Below the pieces are notes generated by a model that did not search any database, had not been told where the DNA came from, and saw only the letters and a list, made by a program, of their open reading frames with translations. Positions 36,495-45,869 of a stretch of DNA of 64,000 nt are shown one piece after another. The stretch's first letter is position 1; each line of letters begins with the position of its first letter. Location of the stretch: positions 1 to 64,000 of the forward strand of contig NZ_LN909034.1 of NCBI RefSeq assembly GCF_001486585.1, read 5' to 3'. Position numbers and translations under genes: made by a program. The stretch is from Paenibacillus senegalimassiliensis (lineage in GTDB: Bacteria > Bacillota > Bacilli > Paenibacillales > Paenibacillaceae).

Positions 36495-38081
36495 TTAGGC
36501 TAGCCGCATCAGGATGGCGGCAGCAAGCGCAGCTTCCGAAGCAGCGACAGCAGCTTCGTCCCCACCCGCGGCAGAGCGCCCAGCTCTGCCGCCGTAAGCA
36601 GCCGTGTGCGTAGCACGGCTGCGACAAACACGGCTGCGCCCAGCAGCACGCCGAGCAGGCTCACAGCCGCAGCCAGGCAGCAGCAGCGCAAGGTTCAGCG
36701 CAGCGGCTACGCCATAGGCGGCGATACCCGCAATCGCCGCCCCGGTAATCCCAAGCTGCGGCACCAGCAGCGCGTTCAGCGCGGTCTTCAGGATCGCCGC
36801 AGCAAGCAAGTGCCAAGCCGGGGCTCGTACATGCCCGAGCCCCTGCAGTAAAGCGCTCGTCACGGCGACCATAGCGCCTGGCGCCGCCGTCCAGGCGATC
36901 CAGGCCAACGTGCCGGTGCCTGTCGCATCCTCGTACAGCATCACATTGATCGGCTCCGCCAGCATGGATAAGCCCAGTGAAGCCGCCAGGCCGATCAGCC
37001 AGAACCACCGCAGAGCCAATTGCACCTGCTTACGTATAGCTGAATCGTTCCTTTTAATTTGCAGTTCGGCCATAGCCGGGATAAATAACACCGACAAAGA
37101 ACTGGCCAACATCGTTACTAGCTGCACCAGCGGAATTCCCCGATTATAGACCCCTACCTGAGCCATGATCTGCAACTCCCCGCCATGTCCAGGCAAGAGA
37201 CGTGGCAGAGTAAATGTATCAACCAGACTCATCAGCGGTACAGCAAGCGCCGCCAGGCTGATAGGCAGGGCATACTTCCATAACGCCCCTAAGAGAGCTA
37301 TTCTGGTCACAGAAGACGCGGCAAGAGACTTGCCTTGTCCATCTTCAAGCTTCGCACCTGGCTCCGACACAGGGCGCTCAGCGCGAGCTACCGAGAGTCT
37401 CCCGCCGAATTTTGGCCGCGCTGAACCTCTCCCATGGTTATGCCAATAAATCAGCATCACCATCAGGCCTACCGCTGCTCCCGCAGCCGAGCCTGCCAAA
37501 GCCCCTCCAGCAAGCACATGCTCCGGCATATGTAATCCACTTAGATAAAGTAATAAAAGGATCATAACCGCGACGCGGGCAGCTTGCTCTGTCACTTGAG
37601 ACAGAGCAGTAGGCACCATGTTCTGCAAGCCTTGAAAATAACCTCGCAATGCCGCCGTCAGCGGCGCAAACAACAGCGCTGGAGCAGCGCCCTGCAAAGC
37701 CGGGACAAGCAAGCTGCTGCCAATGAGCCGAGACAGCAATGGCGCTCCAAAATAAAGCAGCGCAGCACAAACAGCGCCCAGCAACGACATGCCAACAGCG
37801 GCCGTCCTCAACACTTCCCTCTGTTCGCTCTCTCGGCCGCTAGCTTGCCGCTCTGCCACAAATTTGGCTACCGCCGCCTGGAACCCCGCGGTCGTTAACG
37901 TCAGAAAGAGCAGATAAAAAGGATACACCGTATTATAAATGCCAAAAACACCGTCTCCCCCAATATTTTGCAGCGGAATCTTCTGCAGCATCCCGAGCAA
38001 TTTGGTCAGCAGAGCCGCCGCGCTAAGCACGGCTGCCCCCTTCAACAGCTTGGAGGACAGGTTGTCCTTCGTCGTCATCAT
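36495..38081 (-). CDS. yabM: YabM/SpoVB-family polysaccharide flippase with apparent C-terminal frameshift
   Basis: MOP-superfamily membrane transporter (MATE/MurJ-like), 528 residues as read. Twelve or more hydrophobic segments run from residue 12 to about 470, including TKLLGMLQKIPLQNIGGDGVFGIYNTVYPFYLL. After about residue 467 the frame turns into an Ala/Arg/Gly-rich stretch unlike a membrane protein. The +1 frame (36509-36691) instead encodes another hydrophobic helix (SLLGVLLGAAVFVAAVL) and the expected ending ELGALPRVGTKLLSLLRKLRLL. A single-base skip near 36667-36686 would restore a 523-residue protein. It lies downstream of spoVT and upstream of mazG, as yabM does. Confidence 0.85.
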   Translation of the reverse strand: MMTTKDNLSSKLLKGAAVLSAAALLTKLLGMLQKIPLQNIGGDGVFGIYNTVYPFYLLFLTLTTAGFQAAVAKFVAERQASGRESEQREVLRTAAVGMSLLGAVCAALLYFGAPLLSRLIGSSLLVPALQGAAPALLFAPLTAALRGYFQGLQNMVPTALSQVTEQAARVAVMILLLLYLSGLHMPEHVLAGGALAGSAAGAAVGLMVMLIYWHNHGRGSARPKFGGRLSVARAERPVSEPGAKLEDGQGKSLAASSVTRIALLGALWKYALPISLAALAVPLMSLVDTFTLPRLLPGHGGELQIMAQVGVYNRGIPLVQLVTMLASSLSVLFIPAMAELQIKRNDSAIRKQVQLALRWFWLIGLAASLGLSMLAEPINVMLYEDATGTGTLAWIAWTAAPGAMVAVTSALLQGLGHVRAPAWHLLAAAILKTALNALLVPQLGITGAAIAGIAAYGVAAALNLALLLPGCGCEPARRAAGRSRVCRSRATHTAAYGGRAGRSAAGGDEAAVAASEAALAAAILMRLA

Positions 38082-38148
38082 AAGTTACCTACTTTGCCAA
38101 TTAAGATTAGCTTGCTTCACTCGCAGGTTTCATTATAAGACGAAACGC

Positions 38149-38209
38149 AAAAAACTTACACCTCCGTCCCGTGGCAGACTGACCGCCTTAGTAACCGGAT
38201 GTGTAAGTT
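38149..38209 (-). terminator. Terminator of spoVT
   Basis: Long stem ACTTACAC-TCCG/CGGA-GTGTAAGT with one mismatch and a loop of about 29 bases, followed by six T (38149-38154) on the minus strand. It lies 32 bp beyond the spoVT stop. Confidence 0.75.
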
Positions 38210-38241
38210 TATAGATGCGCCCTGCGTGAATAGCAATCGTC

Positions 38242-38784
38242 CTACTGCTCCATTTGTTTAGCCAGAAAACCTGCTGCAGTTTCAGCCATTTTAGACTCCA
38301 GATCAGACATCTTCACAGAGTCATCTTTGTTGAGCAGTATCACTGTGCCAATAGGGTCGCCACCAGCAATAATCGGAGCGATAACAAAGGAAGAGATATT
38401 TTCAGGTCTGTCCTTGGTAATCTCATAAGATCCCGAATCGGTGTCCACAATGATTTTCCGACTTTCCATACTACTCTCAAGGAGCATGCTGACTTGCTTG
38501 TCCAGATATTCTTTCTTGGAAGCCCCTGCTACCGCAATGATGGCATCACGGTCGGAGATCAGTGTAATATGTCCTGTGCTCTCATACAGCGATTCTGCAT
38601 ACTCCTTGGCGAAATCGCCCAGTTCACCAATCGGTGAGTATTTCTTCAGAATCACTTCTCCATCCCGATCCACGAAAATTTCTAACGGGTCTCCTTCACG
38701 AATACGTAAGGTCCGGCGAATTTCCTTAGGGATAACGACACGGCCCAGATCATCGATACGGCGTACAATACCAGTAGCTTTCAT
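38242..38784 (-). CDS. spoVT: Stage V sporulation protein T (AbrB-family regulator)
   Basis: Forespore regulator that tunes sigma-G genes. The 180-residue protein has an N-terminal AbrB swapped-hairpin DNA-binding domain (MKATGIVRRIDDLGRVVIPKEIRRTLRIREGDPLEIFVD) and a C-terminal GAF-like domain (residues 60-180). It matches B. subtilis SpoVT in length and position. A sigma-G-type promoter precedes it and a terminator follows, so it is probably monocistronic. Confidence 0.97.
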   Translation of the reverse strand: MKATGIVRRIDDLGRVVIPKEIRRTLRIREGDPLEIFVDRDGEVILKKYSPIGELGDFAKEYAESLYESTGHITLISDRDAIIAVAGASKKEYLDKQVSMLLESSMESRKIIVDTDSGSYEITKDRPENISSFVIAPIIAGGDPIGTVILLNKDDSVKMSDLESKMAETAAGFLAKQMEQ

Positions 38785-38942
38785 TTTACTTGTTGCCCCA
38801 CTTTCTTAAGAAGTTTTGAACTACGGTTTTATAGACGGTCTCTATGCAAATCGGATGAACGCAGCTTTATGCGTCTTACACTTTTGCCAAAGCGCTGACC
38901 GAGGTTCGCGAATAGGGAGAGATGCCTCTGTGATTCTGACCA

Positions 38943-38973
38943 TAGTATTCATCGGTGGGGAACACCTTATTCA
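38943..38973 (-). promoter_or_regulatory. Sigma-G-type promoter of spoVT
   Basis: On the minus strand, TGAATA (38968-38973) and AATACTA (38943-38949) are separated by 18 bp. They closely fit the remembered sigma-G consensus (TGAATA and CATACTA). B. subtilis spoVT is sigma-G controlled. The leader would be about 150 nt. Confidence 0.65.
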
Positions 38974-39029
38974 TCATAATGCACCATGATTTTTTATTAT
39001 CGACTGTGCATAAGGATTTGCCTTTAGGG

Positions 39030-39069
39030 CAAAAGAAAACAGCGCAAACACATGTTTGCGCTGTTTTAA
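39030..39069. terminator. Strong bidirectional terminator after prsA
   Basis: Perfect 14-pair stem AAAACAGCGCAAAC/GTTTGCGCTGTTTT (39036-39049 with 39054-39067), four-base loop, with T-rich tails on both strands. It ends the mfd-prsA transcript before the spoVT promoter. Confidence 0.92.
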
Positions 39070-39100
39070 TTTTTTCTTGCTTATGATCGGGAATCTGAGT

Positions 39101-40198
39101 TTACTTGCCCGTGTTAGTGCTGTTGCCTTCGCCTTCAGCACCGTTTGTAGCCCCATCGGTATCAGTGCCCGCATTTCCAGAACCTTCGGTTCCGGCATTG
39201 GTGCCTGCATCTGTACCTTCATCGGTCTTCACTGGAGGCAGCTCAATTTTCTTAATAATGTTCTTCTCCAGGTCCCCTGCCATGAACTCGTCCAATTTAT
39301 TCGCGGCCAAGTTCGTTTTAATCATTTCCTTCTCTTCATTAGTCAAAGCATCATAGGTCTTCTCCGTACGCGCTTCAACGCGAATCACATGATAACCAAA
39401 TTGAGATTCCACAGGCTCGCCGATTTCGTTCAAGGGTTGCGTTAAAGCAGCCTCTTTAAACTCGGGTACCCACTGGTCTACGGATACATTTTCATACAGT
39501 CCACCATTTTCTTTGGACCCTGGATCTTCGGAGTATTCCTTCGCGAGTGCAGCGAAATCATCCCCTTTATCCAATTTAGCCTTAACGTCTTGAGCTAACT
39601 TGAGTGTATCTTCTGGAGTCCGCTCTTTGCCTTCAGGATCGGTAAAGTTAATCAATATATGACGCACAGATGCTGTAGTGTAGCTATCTTTGGTAGCATC
39701 AAATTCTTTCTTCACATCATCTTCAGTAATTTTCTGCTGCTCACCTTCCATGACGGTGAAGATCCGCGTCATGTAGGCCGCGAACTGAGCTTCGGTCAGT
39801 TGCTGAGAATCGAGCATTGTCTTAAAGGTTTCATCACCATAAGCAGCCTTCATTTCTTTAAGCTGATCTTCGGCTTTTTTCTTGCCTGCATCCTTTGTCT
39901 TCTTATCAGCCTTGCCTTCCAGATATTCGTAGGCAATTTCCTGCTTGATCAGGAATTCCCGGAAATCCTCCATTTGGATCAATTGCTCCATTTGTGGTTG
40001 AAGAGCCAGGACCATGCGTTGCTCGAGGTCAAACTCATTCTCGGTAATCTCGCCGCCCTCATAGGTAGCAATCACCTTGCTGCTATCCTTGCCTTCTCCA
40101 GCTTCTTTTTTCCCGCATCCCGCCATCACGGTGAAGGCTAGTACCGCCACAAGGGCAATCATTAGCGTTTTCCAAGAACGCTTTTTACTTTGAAACAT
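39101..40198 (-). CDS. prsA: PrsA/SurA-type peptidyl-prolyl cis-trans isomerase lipoprotein
   Basis: Extracytoplasmic foldase for secreted proteins. From the ATG at 40198 (AAAGGGGAA upstream) it has 365 residues. A signal peptide with lipobox VMAGC is followed by a SurA-N-like chaperone region with charged helices (residues 50-165), then a parvulin domain (VRHILINFTDPEGKERTPEDTLKLA to FGYHVIRVEART, about residues 175-275). The last 40 residues are a Gly/Thr/Asn/Asp low-complexity tail. It overlaps mfd by 14 nt, so it is coupled to it. The gene is absent from this position in B. subtilis. Confidence 0.92.
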   Translation of the reverse strand: MFQSKKRSWKTLMIALVAVLAFTVMAGCGKKEAGEGKDSSKVIATYEGGEITENEFDLEQRMVLALQPQMEQLIQMEDFREFLIKQEIAYEYLEGKADKKTKDAGKKKAEDQLKEMKAAYGDETFKTMLDSQQLTEAQFAAYMTRIFTVMEGEQQKITEDDVKKEFDATKDSYTTASVRHILINFTDPEGKERTPEDTLKLAQDVKAKLDKGDDFAALAKEYSEDPGSKENGGLYENVSVDQWVPEFKEAALTQPLNEIGEPVESQFGYHVIRVEARTEKTYDALTNEEKEMIKTNLAANKLDEFMAGDLEKNIIKKIELPPVKTDEGTDAGTNAGTEGSGNAGTDTDGATNGAEGEGNSTNTGK

Positions 40199-43100
40199 TT
40201 TGTAGTTCCCCTTTCGCTTTGAACGCATCTTTTAACGCATCCAGAAATTGTTCCAATAAACTCATCAACTCTTGATCGTTCATCCCTTTGACTTTCATGC
40301 GGATGAGCATCACGGACCCTTGACTAAATTGTACACGTCTTCCGAACAGATTTCCAATTTCCGCAAGTTTATTCGGAATGACCACTTTCTCTCGCCCCTC
40401 GTGGAACTTCAGGACAACCTCATCAGCACGAAGCGCGATGGACTCAATACCGAACTGCTTGCCGTACAGCTTGACCCGAGCCACGGACAGGAGGTTGCGT
40501 ACCGCTTCAGGTAGGTCTCCGAACCGGTCCAGCATCTCGTCCTCAAGCTCGGCCACGTCCTCGAAGGATGTAACGGAAGCTGTCTTCTTATAAATCTCAA
40601 TCTTCTGAATACTATCATAAATGTAATCAGACGGTAAATACGCATCGATACCAAGGTCAATGGAAGTGTTCCAACTTGTATCGGCCACATCGGTCTCGCC
40701 CAGCATCGTTACCTTACGCTTCTGAATTTCCTCAGCCAGCATTTGCGAATACAAATCAAAACCGACTGACGCGATAAATCCATGCTGCTCAGCGCCCAGC
40801 AGATTACCGGCGCCCCGAATGGAGAGGTCACGCATCGCTATTTTGAAGCCAGAGCCAAGCTCAGTGAACTCTTTGATCGATTGCAGCCGCTTCTCAGCGA
40901 CCTCTGTCAGCGATTTGTCCCGCTGATACGTAAAGTAGGCATACGCAATCCGGTTGGATCGCCCTACCCGTCCACGCAATTGGTACAACTGGGACAAGCC
41001 CATTTTATCGGCATCATGGACAATCAACGTGTTCACGTTAGGAATGTCCACCCCGGTCTCAATGATACTTGTACTGACCAGCACGTCGTACTCCCCGTCC
41101 AGGAAATCAAGGATGGTCTTCTCCAGCTCCTGCTCCGACATCTGACCATGTCCAATCCCTACACGGGCCTCAGGTACAAGCATCGATATTTGCGCAGCCA
41201 TCTCCTGAATGCCTTGTACACGGTTATACAAGTAATAAATCTGGCCGCCTCTTGCCATCTCGCGTTCAATCGACTCTCGTACCAGCGCCTGGCTATGCTC
41301 CACCACATAGGTCTGTACAGGGAAACGGTTCTCCGGCGGTGTCTCAATAACGGACAGGTCACGCACACCTAGCATCGACATATGCAGCGTCCGCGGAATA
41401 GGCGTTGCCGTCAATGTCAACACATCGACATTGGTCTTCAGCTTCTTGAGCTTCTCCTTATGAGTTACGCCAAAGCGCTGCTCTTCGTCAACAATTAACA
41501 GACCGAGATCCTTAAATACCAGGTCCTGCGACAGAATCCGATGGGTTCCGATCACAATATCCACTGTACCCTGACGCACACCTTTAATGGTCTCATTCTG
41601 TTCCTTGCGGCTACGGAAACGGCTTAACGTTTGGATATTGATAGGATAACCTGCAAAGCGTTCACGGAACGTCTCGTAATGTTGCTGAGCCAGAATCGTC
41701 GTTGGCACCAGTACCGCTACTTGCTTGCCCTCAATGGCTGACTTGAAGGCAGCCCGAATGGCCACCTCGGTCTTGCCATAACCGACGTCGCCGCAGAGCA
41801 GCCGGTCCATAGGACGGCTCTTCTCCATATCCTTCTTAATCTCTTCAATGGCCCGAAGCTGATCAGGGGTCTCATCGTAAGGGAACATTCCTTCAAATTC
41901 ATGCTGCTCCGGTGAATCCTTCTCGAAGCCATAACCCGGTGCGGCCTGACGTTCAGCGTACAATTTAATTAGGTCATCAGCAATATCCTGTACCGAGGAA
42001 CGAACTTTGTTCTTTACCCGAGTCCATTCATTACCGCCCAGCTTGTAAACCTTCGGTTCCTTCTCTTCCGAGCCCACATACTTCTGAATCATGTCGATCT
42101 GTTCGATCGGGACGGAGAGCTTATCACCACCAGCATATAGAATATGCATATAGTCTTTATGAATGCCCGCGACTTCCAGCGTACCGATGCCTAAGTATTT
42201 ACCGATACCGTGGTTCTGATGGACCACGTAATCGCCCACCTTAAGCTCCGTATAGCTCTTAATGCGCTCAGCGTTGTCCATGCTCTTGGCGACGCGACGT
42301 GCCTTGCGTTGCTTCTGAGAGAACATTTCTCCCTCAGTAATGACAACCAGATGCACGGAAGGTAGCTCAAAACCTGATTGCAGATTGCCCTTAAGCAGGG
42401 TCGGTTCCTCAATTCCATAGTCCTGTAGCACCCGCCGCATACGCTCCATGCGTTCTTCGCCGCTTGCCAGCATCATAACGTTAGCGCCGCTCTTCTTCCA
42501 ACGCTCCATCTCGGCCTTAAGCACATTCATCTGACCGTGAAAATCCTGCATTCCCCGGCTGACAAAATTAATAATGTTCTGCGGCTGGGAATGTGGCACT
42601 TGCCGCAAGAATAAGGACAGGAACAAGGTCTGGAACGGTCGATGGTATAAGGCACTATCTCCATCCACACCCAGCGGCAACTCGGGCAAGCTCTTCCCAT
42701 TCTGGAACAAATGCAGATTCCACTCGGCTTCGTCACGTTCAAGCTGCTTGGCCGTCTCCAGCAGACGAGCCGGTTCATCCAGAATGAGCAGGGTATCCTC
42801 AGGCATATAGTCATACAAGAGACTTCTCTCCGGATAGATCTGTGAGATGTATTTGTACATCTCCGGGAAATGAACATGCTCTCGCAGCATCTCCATTTCC
42901 TTGAACAGTTCCTCACGCAGTCGGTTCTTCGCCTGACGGTCAGTCATTTTATCCAATTGGATTTCCAGCTTCTCCGCCACCGCTTGGGCTGCCCGCTCCA
43001 ACCGTTCTGTCGAAGCGATCAATTCCTTGCATGGAGGGATGAAGACCTCCTTCACCTGGTCTACCGACCGTTGATCTGCCGGATCAAAGGTACGGATCGA

Positions 43101-43709
43101 ATCCACCTCATCATCAAACAGCTCAATCCGATAGGCCATGGTGGAGGTCAACGGGTAGATATCAATAATACCGCCCCGCAGACTCATTTCCCCACGTGAC
43201 TCGACGCGTTCAACGCGTTCATAGCCAAGTTCAACCATACTCTTTAGAAAAGCTTCCAACTCCACCGTTCCGCCCAAGGTGATGTGTATGCCAGCTTCAG
43301 CCATCGCTTTCGGGGTTGGAATATACCGCCGAATACCGGAATAAGGCACCACTACAATGCCCCGATAACCTCGGGAGCATTGTAGAAGTACCTCAATCCG
43401 CTGCGCCAGCGTTTCCGGACTGGATACAGCCGACTCCGCAGCCACCAACTCATTCGCCGGGTACAGCAACACCCCGTCCGGTGTTAGCGCTTCCTGTAAA
43501 TCTTCAAATATTTTCTGGGCAGCAAACATATTGTGGGTCACGACAAGAAGGGGACGATTTGTTTCCTGCTGCAAAGCGGCCAGCATGACCTGTCTGGATG
43601 ATCCTGACAAGCCGGAAATCAACTGCTCCTTCATGCCTGAATGAACACCCGCGACTGTAGTAGCAAAGTCGTCATCCCGGGAAAAAGCTTGAATAAGTGC
43701 TTGTAGCAA
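40185..43709 (-). CDS. mfd: Transcription-repair coupling factor
   Basis: Removes RNA polymerase stalled at DNA lesions and recruits UvrA. The 1174-residue protein starts at a TTG with GAGAGGTG upstream. The N-terminal UvrB-like region (residues 1-340) is followed by the RNA-polymerase interaction domain (about 490-555, [19 protein letters not shown]). The RecG-like helicase has Walker [24 protein letters not shown] box [12 protein letters not shown] and [15 protein letters not shown]-terminal domain closes it. The order pth-fin-mfd is conserved. Confidence 0.98.
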   Translation of the reverse strand: MLQALIQAFSRDDDFATTVAGVHSGMKEQLISGLSGSSRQVMLAALQQETNRPLLVVTHNMFAAQKIFEDLQEALTPDGVLLYPANELVAAESAVSSPETLAQRIEVLLQCSRGYRGIVVVPYSGIRRYIPTPKAMAEAGIHITLGGTVELEAFLKSMVELGYERVERVESRGEMSLRGGIIDIYPLTSTMAYRIELFDDEVDSIRTFDPADQRSVDQVKEVFIPPCKELIASTERLERAAQAVAEKLEIQLDKMTDRQAKNRLREELFKEMEMLREHVHFPEMYKYISQIYPERSLLYDYMPEDTLLILDEPARLLETAKQLERDEAEWNLHLFQNGKSLPELPLGVDGDSALYHRPFQTLFLSLFLRQVPHSQPQNIINFVSRGMQDFHGQMNVLKAEMERWKKSGANVMMLASGEERMERMRRVLQDYGIEEPTLLKGNLQSGFELPSVHLVVITEGEMFSQKQRKARRVAKSMDNAERIKSYTELKVGDYVVHQNHGIGKYLGIGTLEVAGIHKDYMHILYAGGDKLSVPIEQIDMIQKYVGSEEKEPKVYKLGGNEWTRVKNKVRSSVQDIADDLIKLYAERQAAPGYGFEKDSPEQHEFEGMFPYDETPDQLRAIEEIKKDMEKSRPMDRLLCGDVGYGKTEVAIRAAFKSAIEGKQVAVLVPTTILAQQHYETFRERFAGYPINIQTLSRFRSRKEQNETIKGVRQGTVDIVIGTHRILSQDLVFKDLGLLIVDEEQRFGVTHKEKLKKLKTNVDVLTLTATPIPRTLHMSMLGVRDLSVIETPPENRFPVQTYVVEHSQALVRESIEREMARGGQIYYLYNRVQGIQEMAAQISMLVPEARVGIGHGQMSEQELEKTILDFLDGEYDVLVSTSIIETGVDIPNVNTLIVHDADKMGLSQLYQLRGRVGRSNRIAYAYFTYQRDKSLTEVAEKRLQSIKEFTELGSGFKIAMRDLSIRGAGNLLGAEQHGFIASVGFDLYSQMLAEEIQKRKVTMLGETDVADTSWNTSIDLGIDAYLPSDYIYDSIQKIEIYKKTASVTSFEDVAELEDEMLDRFGDLPEAVRNLLSVARVKLYGKQFGIESIALRADEVVLKFHEGREKVVIPNKLAEIGNLFGRRVQFSQGSVMLIRMKVKGMNDQELMSLLEQFLDALKDAFKAKGELQNVSK

Positions 43710-43762
43710 AATGAGGCACCTCTCTTACTGCTTATTAAATCTATATCGTTTCCATACTCGAA

Positions 43763-43796
43763 CCAAAAAGGAGCCTCAGCAAACGTGCCAAGGCTC
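43763..43796 (-). terminator. Terminator between fin and mfd
   Basis: Six-pair stem GAGCCT/AGGCTC (43771-43776 with 43791-43796) followed by CCTTTTTGG on the minus strand. Moderate strength. mfd begins about 55 bp further on, so mfd may have its own start or receive read-through. Confidence 0.6.
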
Positions 43797-43867
43797 TATA
43801 ACCGTAATTTTCCCTGAAATCCGGTAGACTGCTGCGGAACAGAAATGCGCCACTTCATCCGCTGTAA

Positions 43868-44098
43868 TCATTGCAGCGGGTTTGTTAGCAGCAGCAACTC
43901 CGGGTTATGGTCAATGGCTTCCCTGCAATAATCGCAGGTCACACGGACCGTCATTTCACCATGCGAATCATACGCTATTATATCTCTCCGCTCATCGGGG
44001 GTCAAGGAATGAAAGCCTAATTGGGCTTCTGTGACCCCGGTTGCCTCTATTCTACCTATCAGAGTACGACAATGCCGGCAAACGTAATTTATAGCCAT
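43868..44098 (-). CDS. fin: Anti-sigma-F factor Fin
   Basis: Small zinc protein that inhibits sigma-F to allow the switch to sigma-G in the forespore. The 76-residue length matches B. subtilis Fin (YabK). Two CxxC pairs bind zinc: CRHC near residue 7 and CDYC near residue 55, with SLTPDERRDII between. It is encoded between pth and mfd, the conserved position. AGGAGG precedes its start. Confidence 0.93.
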   Translation of the reverse strand: MAINYVCRHCRTLIGRIEATGVTEAQLGFHSLTPDERRDIIAYDSHGEMTVRVTCDYCREAIDHNPELLLLTNPLQ

Positions 44099-44145
44099 CT
44101 TATGCCTCCTGGAGAAGGGTTATGTCTCCAGTATGCCCTGTACAA

Positions 44146-44706
44146 CTATCCGTTAAACTTGGCCATGGTCTGTTCAAAGGTATGATCCAGACTGAATTCG
44201 AGCGCATCACATGCGGCCGAAATTGACTGCTCCAATAAAGGCTTGTCCTTCTTGGCAAAGCCGGACAGAACATAGTCCACCACAGCATATCCCGGTTCAG
44301 GACGTGATATCCCCATGCGGATTCGATTAAATGTTTGCGTACCCGTATGCTGAATTATTGATTTAATTCCATTATGCCCGCCCGCACTGCCTTGATAACG
44401 GAGTCGGTTGCGCCCGATTTCCGTATCCAGGTCGTCATACACAACAATCATGTCGTCCAGGGAGGCTTTATAATAATCCATATAAGCCCGCACCGCTTCA
44501 CCCGACAGGTTCATGTAGGTCATCGGTTTAATCAGCACGACCTTGCCACCAGGCAGTGTACCCTCACCAATTAATGCCTTGCATTTGCTCTGCTTGATTT
44601 CAATGCCATGGCGGCGAGCCAGTTCATCCACGGCCATAAATCCGATATTATGCCTCGTCTTGGCATATTGGGCTCCAGGGTTACCGAGTCCGACGATCCA
44701 CTTCAT
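44146..44706 (-). CDS. pth: Peptidyl-tRNA hydrolase
   Basis: Recycles tRNA from prematurely released peptidyl-tRNA; essential, known as spoVC in B. subtilis. I place the start at 44706 (186 residues), where GGAGGTAATTGTGGT precedes ATG. A reading frame from 44781 would add 25 residues containing the upstream hairpin. Signatures: WIVGLGNPGAQYAKTRHNIGF with the catalytic His, KPMTYMNLSGEAV, VVYDDLDTEIGRNRLRYQGSAGGHNGIKSI and FNRIRMGISRP. Confidence 0.97.
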   Translation of the reverse strand: MKWIVGLGNPGAQYAKTRHNIGFMAVDELARRHGIEIKQSKCKALIGEGTLPGGKVVLIKPMTYMNLSGEAVRAYMDYYKASLDDMIVVYDDLDTEIGRNRLRYQGSAGGHNGIKSIIQHTGTQTFNRIRMGISRPEPGYAVVDYVLSGFAKKDKPLLEQSISAACDALEFSLDHTFEQTMAKFNG

Positions 44707-44749
44707 ACCACAATTACCTCCACCATGATCTTCAATCCAGCATACGCCG

Positions 44750-44788
44750 ATAGGGGTTGCATCCCGGGGAAAGGAATGCAACCCCTAT
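44750..44788. repeat. Long hairpin between prs and pth
   Basis: Inverted repeat of 13 perfect pairs plus two more after a mismatch (44750-44765 with 44773-44788, seven-base loop). No T-run follows on the minus strand. It lies 30 bp after the prs stop and 44 bp before the pth start, in place of the ctc gene seen in B. subtilis. Possible roles are RNA processing, 3'-end protection or leaky termination. Confidence 0.6.
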
Positions 44789-44817
44789 ACAAGTCCAAGA
44801 GAATCGCCTTGATTCTG

Positions 44818-45771
44818 CTATTCGATCTCAAACAGCTTGCTGATAGACAGTTCTTCGTGAACACGAATAATCGCTTCGCCCATTAATGGGGCCACGGATA
44901 ACACTTTCAGCTTGCTGGTCGGATTCGGATGCGTAATCGGAATCGTATCTGTAACAATGACTTCTTTCAACGGAGAGTTCTCCAGTCGATCCATAGCCGG
45001 ACCAGACAGCACCGCATGTGTACAGCAGGCGTAAACCTCTTCCACGCCGCCTTCCTTCAGGGCATTAGCACCAAGAACAATGGTTCCGGCGGTATCGATG
45101 ATATCATCGACCAAGATCGCTGTCTTGCCTTCAATATTCCCGATAATGTTCATCACTTCGCTGACATTCGGCTCCGGACGACGCTTATCAATAATTGCCA
45201 GCGGCGCATTCAAGAAGTCAGCCAATTTACGTGCCCGTACAACGCCGCCATGGTCAGGAGACACAACAACCGGATTAACAATATGCTTCGAACGGAAATA
45301 TTGAGCCAAAATAGGTACGCCTAACATATGATCCACCGGAATATCGAAGAAGCCTTGAATCTGCATCGCATGCAAATCCATCGTAATGACCCGGTGAGCG
45401 CCAGCCTTCTCGATGAGATTGGCTACCAGTTTGGCCGTAATCGGATCACGTGAGCGAGCCTTCCGGTCCTGACGGGCATAGCCGTAATAAGGGATAACCA
45501 CGTTGATACTCTTGGCGGAAGCTCTCTTCAAAGCATCCACCATAACAAGCAGTTCCATCAGATTGTCGTTCACAGGCGCGCATGTAGACTGAACTATATA
45601 GACATGGCAACCCCGAACACTTTCCGACAGCTTGACTTGAATCTCGCCGTCGCTAAAGCTCGTCGTATCCGAATCTCCCATGGGAATACCGATGTAATCG
45701 GCAATTTGATGGGCCAGTTTGGGATTAGAGTTACAGGTGAATATCTTTAATTTAGAATCGCAATAAGTCAT
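44818..45771 (-). CDS. prs: Ribose-phosphate pyrophosphokinase
   Basis: Makes PRPP from ribose-5-phosphate and ATP for purine, pyrimidine, histidine, tryptophan and NAD synthesis. The 317-residue protein has the class I signatures: [18 protein letters not shown] and DGEIQVKL at the start, [11 protein letters not shown], the [17 protein letters not shown] loop, VVSPDHGG and the PRPP-binding [14 protein letters not shown]. It lies downstream of glmU and supplies PRPP to hpt and nadC in the same window. Confidence 0.98.
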   Translation of the reverse strand: MTYCDSKLKIFTCNSNPKLAHQIADYIGIPMGDSDTTSFSDGEIQVKLSESVRGCHVYIVQSTCAPVNDNLMELLVMVDALKRASAKSINVVIPYYGYARQDRKARSRDPITAKLVANLIEKAGAHRVITMDLHAMQIQGFFDIPVDHMLGVPILAQYFRSKHIVNPVVVSPDHGGVVRARKLADFLNAPLAIIDKRRPEPNVSEVMNIIGNIEGKTAILVDDIIDTAGTIVLGANALKEGGVEEVYACCTHAVLSGPAMDRLENSPLKEVIVTDTIPITHPNPTSKLKVLSVAPLMGEAIIRVHEELSISKLFEIE

Positions 45772-45869
45772 AAATTCAAAACCCTCCGTGCTGTGTAGAT
45801 AGCGAAAGGGAGCATCTATTAACCCGCCTTCAAGCTACCCCGTCATTGAAATGGTCACTGCTAAAATAA

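Noticed and set aside
36667-36691. Programmed ribosomal frameshift in yabM
   Set aside because: The CTG-CTG-CTG-CCT stretch is not a known slippery site, and no stimulatory structure is evident. Mutation or sequence error is simpler.
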